Of a DNA stretch of 64,000 nucleotides, positions 34,901 to 45,397 are shown in pieces (position 1 is the stretch's first letter; each line of letters begins with the position of its first letter). A program made the translations under genes and the position numbers. The DNA lies in the NCBI RefSeq assembly GCF_019320115.1, contig NC_089588.1:112316278-112380277 (forward strand), in the 5' to 3' direction. Origin of the DNA: Miscanthus floridulus (taxonomy: Eukaryota > Streptophyta > Magnoliopsida > Poales > Poaceae). The notes under the pieces were generated by a model. It searched no databases, had not been told where the DNA came from, and saw nothing but the letters and a program-made list of their open reading frames with translations.

Positions 34901-35538
34901 CCATTGAAAGATTACATACCTATAATAGGTAAAGAACAGTCACAAGAGTCAGTGAACATATAACAACTAGATACAATTAGCATTAGAATGGATCAGACAG
35001 AAGTTGGGCACAGATTGACAGATACTCACCATTTTCTTTAGGTTTCAACCGTCCACTAGGAAGTTTGCAAAAATGTATTTCTGGTTTGCAGGAGCAGTTT
35101 GTGTGGGTGGTTGTGCTCTTGCACCTATATAGGATAGCGTTTTCTTTTTTCAAATTAAAAGTTCATTCATAGGCAATAGGCAAGCAGGTTGATTGGCTGT
35201 GAGGCATACCTGAGGGCTGACTTCTCAGGTGTGCTTCACCGCCCGACGCCGCTGCCGGCATGTGAAGCCGTTGCCCGTTGGGTGTGGACGAATACAAAGG
35301 AGCACAGATGGTCGCACAGAGGAGCTAATAGGTCGCACGGAGCAGCGAATAGGAAGGGGCACAGGCGACTGGCTGCTGGGACCAGCCATGCCTGTGAAGG
35401 TGGAAGCGGAAGCATCACGGTGGATTAGGAAACAGAATTAGAATTCCTAAATCCTATGAGCTTTTAGGACAGAGTGCAGGGTGGTCCATGGCCCACAGGA
35501 ACCACCCTGTAGCCCAGTCCCTGTTTCCAGTATCAATC
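31952..35538. other. Long stretch without recognisable gene
   Basis: Mostly AT-rich DNA. Gene-like composition occurs at 32330-32830 (C/T-rich with a GAGAGAGAGAG run at 32706), 34130-34390 and 35190-35420, but the frames there show no domain I recognise and lie in several conflicting phases. Part of 35100-35540 may be upstream sequence of the sugar-transporter gene. Confidence 0.4.
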
Positions 35539-35556
35539 AAATATGCTTTCACTATA

Positions 35557-35744
35557 AAAAAAAAGGCAGACCCAGTGTCGGAGGCTCCCACATGAGTGGG
35601 GTCTGGGAAGGGAAAAACCGAGGCAAAAGCCCCCCCCCCCCCCCCCACCCCCACCCCCGCAAAATCTGCGGAGAGGCTGCTTCGAACCCATGACCTGATG
35701 ACTCAGTGAGACAGCTTTCACCACTACACCAGGCCTGCCCTTCT
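35557..35744 (-). mobile_element. Au-type SINE with 18-bp target duplication
   Basis: AAATATGCTTTCACTATA stands on both sides (35539-35556 and 35745-35762), a perfect 18-bp duplication. On the minus strand the element begins GGGCAGGCCTGGTGTAGTGG (A-box region), has GGGTTCGAAGC (B box) and ends in a T-run. Sequence and length fit the tRNA-derived Au SINE of grasses and other plants. A run of about 17 C (35631-35646, interrupted) has expanded inside. The absence of decay in the duplication indicates a young insertion, about 0.4 kb upstream of the transporter gene. Confidence 0.9.
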
Positions 35745-36783
35745 AAATATGCTTTCACTATAGATGGAATCAAATATTGTAACCATTTGTGAGACGTAAG
35801 CTGAACACTATGGACAAGTATCTAAAGTTTCTTATAAAAAACATAGCAAATGAAGCAATTATGGCACATAAGTTTATGACATAGCTAATGCATTAACCGA
35901 CTAATTTTAAAACAAATGAGAGGTTCATATGTTGTAACATAACTGGTGTAGTGACCGATCGGTTTATAGACTGGCTTGTGTTTAACTGTTTGTCTAACTC
36001 TGAGATGAGAAGTTCAATTGGTTGCCATAAAAAATTAACTTGATTGAATTCTATTTTTAAACAAGTTTTCTCACAGGTTTCATACTGTCTAGGTTTTATA
36101 ATTGTTTGCAAAAGGGCTATAGTACTTGATGAGATGAAGTCAACAGTGTTTTCGGCAGTTGTTGTTTCTATTGGGTATGCATTGCTTGGATGGGATTTTG
36201 CAGCATTATTAGGTATTTTTTTCTTTGCTCTATTGATTGTAATTATACATTAATTACCTCCATTAGAGATCTCAACTATCTGACAATCATACTAACCTTG
36301 ATTTTAATTATCTGACAGAAGCTAATCATCATATGGAAAAAGAATTTGAATTGTTGAATGGACCTTCTATTGAAGGTATAACTTTAGCAGCCTCAACATT
36401 TGGGGCTATTGTGATAACAATATTCTCTGGAGCACTATTAGATTGGCTTGGAAGGCGTGCCATACTGGTTTACTCATCTCTGGTATTATTTTCGGGTGGT
36501 GTCCTGATGCTGTGGTCTCCTAACATCTACATTGTACTTCTAGCTAGGTTAATTGTTGGATTAGGAAGTGGGTTGGTTTTCACCTGTGTCCCTATTTATA
36601 TATCCGAAACATCTCCTCCAAATATGAGGGGATTACTTGGAACTATGCCACAGTTTATGTTCTTCCTAGGAACTATCTTTTCATATTGCCTGATATTCTG
36701 GTTAACACTAATGTCTTCACCTAACTGGAGAATCATGATTGGTGCAATCTCTGCTCCTTCCATTGTCTACTTTGCTTTGTTGG

Positions 36784-37117
36784 TGTCATGGGCATAAAGA
36801 GGGGCGCCGTAGGGCGCAAGTGTCTGTCATGGGCATAAAGAGGGGCGCCGTAGGGCGCAAGTGTCCTAGTTGGGCCTTAAGCCCATTAGTGTTAATTAGT
36901 GTCTCTCTTAGTTATTTATCTATAGGAATAGTACCATATTGTCTAGGCACAAGAGGTGTTAGTCCTATGTACCCTTTATATTCAGCCCATGGGGCACAAT
37001 GGAAGGGAAGGAATGAATTATGAAACTATTCTAGTCCCCCTCAATCTCTCAAGCTCTAGGCAAAGCTTAAGGCCTAATTATCCCCAGTTATCCCCAAATA
37101 TATCCGGGTACATAACA
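36784..37117. mobile_element. Solo LTR inside transporter exon 2
   Basis: The 334-bp insertion starts TGTCATGGGC and ends ACATAACA, and is flanked by GTTGG on both sides (36779-36783 and 37118-37122), the 5-bp duplication of LTR retrotransposons. It has no coding sequence, so it is a solo LTR. Its first 41 bp are duplicated in tandem (36784-36824 and 36825-36865). Removing the LTR plus one GTTGG restores the frame as ALLV-YYLPESPRW. Confidence 0.9.
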
Positions 37118-37633
37118 GTTGGTTTACTACTTGCCAGAGTCACCTAGGTGGCTTGCAAGTGATGGAAAGATTAGTGAGGCCAGAGTTTCTCTGCAGTGGC
37201 TTAGAGGGAAGAAACATGATGTTTCAGGTGAGATTGTTGACACTTGACAATGCTTCCAGATTTATTCATCTGAAGATAGTCTGGTCTTGATTAGTAGGGA
37301 ACTGAGTAAATAAATGCAGTTATTGTAGGGACTTGAGAAATGTAAAGTTGTAACCAGTGTCTGACAGCATGATCATACAAACTAAAATTGCAGTTTTGGA
37401 AATATTACTGTTATCAGTTGAATTGCGGGATCATGAACCTGATTTTTCTGGCATTTAATGGGTGATGGTGCTGTTCCGTCCACCTCTTTCTTTGTCAGGT
37501 GTTCATGAAGTCAGAACTATGAGAAATGAAGATACATGATCTTTTGATTTCAGCTTGTCATTGGAGGTGCTAATTGAACCTCTTACATTACAAAAAAGCC
37601 TCCTAACATAGAAGATACTAATAGAACTATGTA

Positions 37634-37780
37634 CTCCTTCCACCCCAAATTATAAGACGCTTTGGCTTTTCTAGATATATTACTTTTACTATGTATCTAG
37701 ACATAATGTATATCTAGGTGCATAACAAAAGTTATGTATCTAAAAAAGTCAAAACGTCTTATAATTTAGAATGGAGGGAG
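37634..37780. mobile_element. Stowaway MITE in transporter intron 2
   Basis: 147 bp with inverted ends CTCCTTCCACCCCAAATTAT and, in reverse, CTCCCTCCATTCTAAATTAT, flanked by TA on both sides. This is the Stowaway (Tc1/mariner MITE) consensus. It can fold into a long hairpin. Confidence 0.9.
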
Positions 37781-38914
37781 TAAGTAATATAGTAGCCTAG
37801 TAATACATGACTTCATATTAAAGAACTGAATGGGAACTAATTCAGTCCTCTTATTCATTTCCTAGAACTTTTATGCTGTAAAATTGTAAACATAAGCAGC
37901 ATTTGACATTACATACTTAACATAGAGATTGAACAATCGGATGAGGGTTTTGTTTTACAGTTAAAGGCTGTGAGGCAATGCTGATAAAGTACCGACAATA
38001 ATATGTCAATATGATTGGGGGTTGATGGTGCTTTAATTACACATGATGCATTAGCAGACTGTCTTGTTTTGATAAATCGAACCAATCACTTGGTCATTTC
38101 TATTTTTGTCAAAAATAAAGAAGCATAAATGCATCATGACATCACATAGACCTGCAGGAGAGATAGCTGTTATTGTGGAAGGTGTGGACATCATATCGGA
38201 CTCCGCTGTTGGCACTGCTCATGCTCAAAGTTTCTCTGGAACCAGTGCTAACCACACTTGGCCCCGCAGGACTTTTTACTGGCTGCTTTCGGACCCCCTA
38301 GTTGATTTTCGCGGAAGCATTCATGAGAATATGTCAGAAGGAGGAAGTAGACGGAATAGTTTCTTCCCAGTCTTCAACAGTTTTTCTTTTCCAGAACATG
38401 AACATATGAATGAGCACAGGGATGGTAACAGTGATCAACAGACTAGGGAGGCTTATTCTGCTGGAGAAGTTAACAATGGAGATGGTTTGCGGGCTTCTCT
38501 GCTTTCTCAGGCAGCAAGTGTTGAAGTAAATGATACAAATACCTTTACTTCTGAAGGGAGCTCTTCATATTTAAGAAGGCATGGAACATCAGTACTTGCG
38601 CAAGAGTTTATGGCGTCTATACATGATTATGACATTGAAGAAGAAGAAATACATGGCTTCGTATCGCCTCACCAGTCTGCACCTCGTGATATGGAAAGCA
38701 CAGGGCGACATCCATTCAGACATCAAATAGTCCGGCTATCTGAAACAGCTGATATGAAGTTTAAATGGCGGGTGCTTCTTCAACCAGGAATCAGGCATGC
38801 CTTGTGTTATGGCATGTTAATTCAAGCCCTTCAGCAGGTATGATTCTGTGTTATTGTTGATTTTATATTCAGTTCAGCATGGAGTTCAGTTTACAATCGT
38901 TCTGTATGTATGTA

Positions 38915-38948
<34 letters not shown>

Positions 38949-39210
38949 GAACTACTATCCTGTAGCTAGCTGTAGAATAACTTATTCTGTAGACACTTTG
39001 AGTTACAATAATTACTATGTTAATTTACGAGATTATAGTAACTCCCTACTAAGTGGTTTAATATAACGTTATGGTAAATATCCCCATGTGTTATAGTAAC
39101 CCAACTATCGTAAATATGTATTGACATTATCATAAATTAGTATATAAAATTATAGTAAATGGAGGTGGCTACAGAATAACTTATTTTGTAGCCGGCTACT
39201 GAATAGCCTA
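38949..39210. mobile_element. TA-flanked MITE, copy 2, in transporter intron 3
   Basis: Same family as 22349-22606: ACTATCCTGTAGCTAGC at the left and, in reverse, GGCTATTCAGTAGCCGGCTA at the right, between (TG)n(TA)n and (TA)n tracts. By eye the two copies share about nine bases in ten, including ATAAATTAGTATATAAAATT. Confidence 0.7.
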
Positions 39211-40342
39211 TATATATATAATGCTAGTTAGTCTGTTGACACGTTTTTTTTTTTTGCTTGTTTCTTGTTTGCTCTTCTAAAAAATACAGTCTACAGGAAT
39301 CAGTGGTCTTCTCCGCTGTGCTCCTGAAATACTTGAACAGGTTGGAGTCAGCTTGTTTTCAGACATTGGACTTTCTCCACATTCAACATCAATTCTCATA
39401 AGTACCCTTCATGCTTTGCTGATACTCCCTTGTATAACTGCCGCAATGCTGCTGATGGATGTCTGCGGAAGAAGGTAAACTCTGAGACACCATCAGCATT
39501 ACAATTTCAAAATAATGTCGATTTACAATTAGTAGAAATGCATCCACATGACCAAGAGAAAAAGGTCTGTTCATAGATACATCATCTGGTCTCATTATAT
39601 AGCCTTTTGATGCCTCACCAGCAGCATTAGATGTTGTACCATTTCTGAACCTCCAATACTCCTCTGACATTTATAATTGTGATTCCACACTCTGCTTCTT
39701 AGGTTCATTTGCATTGGGTATCCTAAAAAAAAATCCCTTGCCAACATTATCTACCAACATTTCGCTTTGCCGGCTTATTCAGCAACAAGTTTGTCATGTA
39801 GTGATCATGATTTTGAAGTAAATATTCATTTTAGTTAATTCTTCTTTACATGTTTGTTCCTGTTCCTGATAGAAACTACTTATTAATACAACTCAACATT
39901 TTTTGTAGGGTAATTGTGTTGGCCACTACTCCTATCCTGATATTATCATTGAGCGTTATGTCTATGTCCACCCTGGTGAATATGGGATCGTTCGAGCGTA
40001 CCATCCTCTTCCACTTTGCATTAACCATTTGCTTCTGCTCCTATGTCGTTGGTTTGGGGCCAATACCTAACATTCTCTGCTCTTGAGATATTCCCAACCA
40101 AGGCCCGTGCGACCTGTGTAAGTTTCTGTTCGCTTTCCTTCTGGTTTGGGGGCCTGCTTTCAGCGTACTGCTTCCCGGTGATGATGAGCACCATCGGGCT
40201 TGGCGGAGCATGCGGGATCTATGCACTTGTGTGCTGCGCTCCACTTTTTCTGTTCTACTATCGAATACCAGAGACGAAGATGCTTAACCTGGAGCTCATT
40301 GCAGAGCTACTCAAGCTTTCAAGGCAGGAGTATGTACACTAG

Positions 40343-41216
40343 ATTGTCCTGGACTCAAGGTAGCCGAGGCTGATGATGTGTGTACATATGACAAATGTAG
40401 CTTTGAATGTTGAATTTTTTTTGCTAGTTAGGAGGATTGGTGATAGTTTATGAAGTGGTTTACTCTTTTCTTGTACATAGATTGGTAGCAGTGTTTGTAG
40501 TGTTTTGTTTTGTTGTCTTGATGTACAACAATAAATTCTTGAGAACAAGATTCATTTCTAAAGGCGAAATAATATTGCTGCAGACATACTTATTAAGTTA
40601 CCAATGGTTCTTCTAAGAATATATAATTCCTAATAAATAAAGGTAAACATCCCTTCCTCAGGTGAACTGTTAAATCTGCATTTTGATTTGTAGCATGTTG
40701 TATTCATGCAATGCAGCAATGAACATGAAGCTGTTTCAGTCTTACTAATTTAGTCCTTGCTTATTTTGCGCCCTAACTATATTTAGTCCTGTCTACAAAA
40801 CCAGGAATCATTTTTACCTGTCAGGGAGAAAAGCGAGGTTTTGCCCTTTAGGCCATCCTCTGCTGTAATCCAACCTTTGTCCCATTGCGTTCCACATCTG
40901 CTCTCATTTCTGAAAGAAGCTGAAACACCTCTGATGTTTGCATCGCATCGTCTTCTCCGTTGGTGGCTTGCCGTCTCAGCTGTGGGGCTTCTCCGTTGGT
41001 GGCTTGCCGTCTCAGCTGTGGGGCACCCTATTTTTGGGTCCCAGTCCCAGATCCGCCTGCGCAACCACTGGAGCAGCAGAAGAGGCGTTGACAAAAACCA
41101 GGGCGAAGCAGCGCCACGAAAGGCAGGCAGGGGGACAGGGAAGGGATCATCCGTCGTCCGAGAAGAGAGCTGGAAGAAAGCTAGAGGACAGGCTCTGACC
41201 ACCACCACACCCGGTC
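40343..41216. other. Intergenic: promoter side of the receptor-kinase gene
   Basis: No gene. A perfect 36-bp tandem duplication (40952-40987 and 40988-41023, beginning CTTCTCCGTTGGTGGC) lies about 200 bp upstream of the kinase start. GAAGAGAGCTGGAAGAAAGC near 41162 is probably 5' leader. Confidence 0.6.
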
Positions 41217-43350
41217 ATGGTCACCCTCCTCGCCTTCCGGCTCCCACCTCTCTTCCTCCTCCTCCTTGCCGCCACTGACGCTGCCGCTGCCGCTGCCGCT
41301 GCCGCTGCCGACAATGGCAACGAGTCGGAGGCAGGGGCGGCGCTCGTAAATCTCAAGAAGTCGTTCACAGACCCGACCGGCAGGCTGGAGGCGTGGTCGG
41401 CGACGTCGCCGTTTCCGCCGTGCGACGCCGCGAGTCCCTGGCCCGGGGTGCAGTGCTACAAGGGCAGCCTCGTGGGCATCCGGCTCACGCACATGAACCT
41501 GTCCGGCACGTTCGACTTCGGCGCCATCGCCCAGCTCCGGCGGCTCCACTCCGTGAATCTCAAGCACAACGCGCTCTCCGGCCCTCTGCCGGCGAGCCTC
41601 GGCACGCTGCGCGGCCTCCGTGCGCTGTACCTCTCCTCCAACAACTTCTCCGGGCCGATCCCCGCCGACGTGTTCGCCAACATGCGGTGGCTCAAGAAGC
41701 TCTACCTCGACAACAACCGCATCACGGGCCCGCTGCCCGCCGACGCGATCGCCAACGCGCCGCGCCTCATCGAGCTCCACCTCGACCGCAACCAGATCGA
41801 CGGGCCGATTCCGTTCAGGCTGCCGGAGTCGCTCAAGCGGTTCAACGTGTCCCACAACCGCCTCAGCGGCTCCATCCCGCAGAGCGTCGCGGAGCGCTAC
41901 GAGGCGTCGTCGTTCGCCGGGAACCCCGGGCTGTGCGGCTCGCCGGGCAGCGACGCCGCGGTGTGCGTGGCCGCCGGGCCCGCGCTCCCGCCCGCAATGC
42001 CGCCGCCCACGGCGGACGACTACATGGCCATGGAGAAGGAGACCAGCGTGTTCGTCGTCATCGGCATCATCCTGCTCGTCATCCTGCTCGTCACCGGCGC
42101 CATGGTGCTCATGCTGCGGCAGGACGAGAGGAACAGCGCCGCGCAGGCGTGGGACTACTACGCCAGCAGGGCGGGCGCCGCCGGTGCCGGCGCAGGCTCA
42201 GGCGCAGGCGCCGGCTCCACCAAGTCCACGGCGGCGCCGCGCGCCGGGGAGATGGTGGCCGTGGACGTGGCCGGAGGCGGGTCGTCCAGCCACGGCGGCA
42301 GCAGCGGCCGGCGGATGGGCGAGTTCGTCCTCCTGAACGAGGACATCCCCGCGTTCGGCCTGCCGGACCTGATGAAGGCCTCCGCCGAGGTGCTGGGCAA
42401 CGGCACCCTGGGGTCGGCGTACAAGGCCGCCATGCGCAACGGCGTCACCGTTGCCGTGAAGCGCCTCCGCGACATGAACCGCGTCGGGCGCGAGGAGTTC
42501 GAGCAGCACGTGCACATGCTCGGCGACCTCCACCACCCCAACGTGCTCCCGCCCGTCGGCTACCATTACCGCAAGGAGGAGAAGCTCATCGTCTCCGAGT
42601 ACATGCCCCGCGGCAGCCTCCTCTACATCCTGCATGGTTGGTTAATTAACGCAGCTAATTAATCAATCAATCGTGATTAGGAGCTACCTAATTAATCACG
42701 TGACTAATCATCAACTGTAATAACGACTGGCAGGCGACCAGAGTCCGAACAGGCTGATCCTGGACTGGCAGGGCCGGCTGAGGGTCGCCGTCGGCGTGGT
42801 GCGCGGGCTGGCGTTCCTCCACGAGAGGCTCGGGATCCCGGCGGGGCGGCTGGTGAGCATGGATGGCGCGGACTTCGACGCGCCGCCGCCGCCGCCGCCG
42901 CACGGGAACCTCAAGTCGGGCAACATCCTCCTGGACGCGGAGATGGAGCCCCGGCTGGTGGACTACGGCTTCTTCCCGCTGGTGAACGCGCCGCAGGCGC
43001 CGCAGGCCATGTTCGCGTTCCGGTCGCCCGAGGGCACCACGCGCGGGGTCGTGTCGGCGCGCTCCGACGTCTACTGCCTCGGCGTCGTGCTGCTGGAGCT
43101 CGTCACGGGGCGGTTCCCGTCGCAGTACCTCCTCAGCGCGCGCGGCGGCACCGACGTCGTGCACTGGGCGGCCACGACCGTGGCGGAGGGCGGCGAGCAG
43201 GAGCTCGTGGACCCCGCCATCGCCGCGGCCGGCGGGGACGCCGCCGTCAGGCTGCTCCGGGTCGGCGTGCACTGCGCCAGCCCCGAGCCCGAGTGCCGGC
43301 CCAGTGTCGCGGAGGCCGCGTGGATGGTGGAGGAGATCGGCGCGTCGTGA
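41217..43350 (+). CDS. Pollen-receptor-like LRR kinase (probable pseudokinase)
   Basis: Two exons (41217-42636, 42734-43350), intron 97 bp with GT-AG, 678 residues. Order: signal peptide (LLAFRLPPLFLLLLAATD), LRR N-terminal cap ending PWPGVQCYKGSLVG, about five LRRs (residues about 85-230), a GNPGLCGSP cap, a membrane helix (VFVVIGIILLVILLVTGAMV, near 280), then a kinase domain from EDIPAFGLPDLMKASAEVLG. The glycine loop is GNGTLGSAYKA and the ATP-binding Lys is in VAVKRL. The HRD-type catalytic loop reads HGNLKSGNILLD, without the catalytic Asp, and DFG reads DYG. This matches plant PRK/LRR-III receptors, which often signal without normal catalysis. PRKs act at the pollen-tube membrane upstream of RopGEFs; that role is inferred from family. 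The frame is intact. Confidence 0.9.
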
Positions 43351-44386
43351 TCACGAACGCATGTCGTCGCTGCATCGGAGTGGCAGGTCACGCACAGCGG
43401 CACAGGTGGAGTGGAGTGGAAGGACATGCATGCATGTGGAGGAGCTCGGTCGTCAGATCCTGGTCGTTGATCACAGATGACGCATGGGTATGGTTGCGCC
43501 GCGTGTATATTACTGTTGTGGTCCGAATTTGTAAAGGAAATGGGCAAAAATGAAAGAGGGAGATGAGGACAGCTGGGTGTACGCATGCCAATTTGAAAAA
43601 ACCTAGGGGCTTCTAGAGGAGGAGAGCATTTACGACCATACTTTTATCAAGGGATTAAAGATCATCTGTTCTATTGTGTGCATGTCAAAAGCATTGTCTT
43701 AGGATGTTATGGGTTTGTTGTAATTAAGGATACATGTATTTTAGCTTTTGAAATTGGTGTGTTATTTTGAGTAATTTTCACAAGCCACTCTATCTTTAGT
43801 AAAATCACAACTAAAGCACACACTTAAGCAATAGTTTAGCTGCGCTCTTCTTTGCCTAATGTACATCATTTTTTTTGGCTTGTTTAAAGAAAAAATCAAG
43901 CAGAACCTTTTATTCATAAGATTTCTTAGGCTAGTCCCAGAATTTCATTTCCATTTAATAAGGTAACACATTAGCAAAAAATGAGGACGCGAGTGTGACA
44001 TGAATTATGAGGAGAAAGACGAGACGAGTTTTATCCAGATAAAATTCAGTGTGCATGGTTAGCAATGCATTGCAAACAGAGTGAGACTTCATCGAGAGCA
44101 TTTTATTTCATCCACACGCGTTGGAAACCGATTGAAACTCCACCGGGAGCATTTTATTTCTTACCAACATGCAACAATTTAAATGCATAGGCCTATGAAA
44201 CTATGCACTGTGAGTCTTCAAATTACTCTTGAAAACAGTCCAATGGAATGCAGCACATGCAACGGCATTATGATATTCCGACGATCACACATGTATGTCA
44301 AATAATGTTCAAAGCCCTTTGTCATTTCAATTCTCCAACGGCACTGTTTGATGTTATATATCTATAAGAAAAATCAGACACCAAAC
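43351..44386. other. Intergenic, no gene seen
   Basis: 3' flank of the kinase gene followed by AT-rich DNA. GAGCATTTTATTTC with a CACCGGGAG- or CATCGAGAG-type lead occurs twice (44094 and 44142), a short diverged duplication. Nothing else stands out. Confidence 0.5.
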
Positions 44387-44468
44387 GACGTTTTGGCCGA
44401 GTGGTTAAGGCGTGTGCCTGCTAAGTACATGGGGTTTCCCCGCGAGAGTTCGAATCTCTCAGGCGTCG
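44387..44468 (+). tRNA. trnS-GCU: tRNA-Ser (anticodon GCU)
   Basis: An 82-nt class II tRNA. The acceptor strands GACGTTT and AGGCGTC pair with two G-T wobbles; the D-arm has TGGCCGAGTGGTTAAGGC; the anticodon stem TGTGC/GTACA frames the loop CTGCTAA with anticodon GCT; a long variable arm (ATGGGGTTTCCCCGC) and the T-arm GAGAGTTCGAATCTCTC follow. The discriminator is G, as in serine tRNAs. A T-rich tract (TTCTTTTTGTTTTTT) directly downstream is a good RNA polymerase III stop. No intron, and no encoded CCA. Confidence 0.95.
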
Positions 44469-45195
44469 TTCTTTTTGTTTTTTATATTATATATTTTTTT
44501 GCCCAACGCATCTTGTTTATATAATTCATTATTATTACCCTCAAATTATTTTGTTAGTGCCCAATGTTTAATCCTCTTTCTCTCCGATGAAATATTTGTC
44601 AACGCGTAGCGATTCTGCTAGCGATGAGACATGTCAGCAACACAAGTTCTAAGGTACGCCATGTATCTGCCTCCAAAATTCGTATTCTCTGAAGCTTCAT
44701 CATATCATATATATGAACAAACGTTACAATGAAAATCGCACTCAGTTGTTTATTTTACTGTGCTCCATTACGCAAAGGCAAATCCTTTTTTTTAATAGAG
44801 TTTAAAGGCAAAAAATGCCCCGGTCACTGCATTATCACAAGGACCAAAACAGTTTAAAGCATTCAGTGAACATCACCAAAACACAGAAAACTCTCAAACC
44901 ACAGCCCACTTCTCAAAAACCGACTAACAGCAACTAAAAGAGATTACAAAGGCAAATCCCTTCAGAGTTACAGATCCCCAAACACACACTACTGCAGCGA
45001 GCCAACGAGGTCATACTGAAGATTGGTATGAACAAACGGTACAGGCGTACAGCAAATTAAATACAGTGCCGAAGCTGACGAAGCGATTTTGTTTCTTCAT
45101 TAACATGATTACATGAACTAATCAAACCACTGCACTCAAAATAAACACGGCCTATCTACAAGCACTTATATATCGCAAATGAACGTGATGTTGCT

Positions 45196-45238
<43 letters not shown>

Positions 45239-45397
45239 AAATAAGGACTTCAGAAGTTACTGCAATGAGGAGCATATATATAAAGATAAATATTCTAAAG
45301 ATTAGTGCAAGTCGCGTCAACACCCTTGCGTTTTGCTCTTCCGATCGAGATATTCCTGGTGATACTAATGGTCATATGGCCATGCTGCAGGGCCATC
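44469..45397. other. Intergenic with a 40-nt poly-C tract
   Basis: No gene. A run of 40 C residues lies at 45198-45237. Shorter pure runs of C or G occur elsewhere in the window (19607-19625 and 58813-58830), so part of this may be real and part may be sequence uncertainty at homopolymers. Confidence 0.6.

Larger units (their letters stand above)
36134..40342 (+). pseudogene. Tonoplast-type monosaccharide transporter, disrupted
   Basis: Five exons can be read: 36134-36212, 36319-37227 (interrupted by a solo LTR), 38158-38837, 39290-39474 and 39909-40342. The product resembles TMT/TST vacuolar sugar/proton antiporters of the MFS: GWDFAALL, DWLGRRAILVYSS (loop signature), ARLIVGLGSGLVF, PIYISETSPPNMRGLLGT, PESPRWLASDGK, a long acidic central loop (exon 3), QALQQSTGISGLL, LMDVCGRR, GPIPNILCS, EIFPTKAR and a C-terminal RIPETK. 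It is more divergent than core TST proteins and its loop is short. Two lesions break it: the 334-bp LTR insertion at 36784, and one extra T at about 40084-40085 that shifts frame between NILCS and EIFPT. Splice sites are otherwise good, so it decayed recently, or one lesion is an assembly error. Confidence 0.85.

Noticed and set aside
41393..42649. A 418-codon frame overlapping the receptor kinase
   Set aside because: It is an out-of-phase shadow of the kinase exon; the LRR, membrane and kinase motifs are all in the 41217 frame.
44412..44609. A 65-codon frame
   Set aside because: It begins inside the tRNA-Ser gene and has no homology I recognise.
45198..45237. The 40-C run as a functional G-quadruplex or telomere-like tract
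   Set aside because: It is a pure homopolymer without the spaced runs needed for a specific motif, and its length may be affected by sequencing or assembly.
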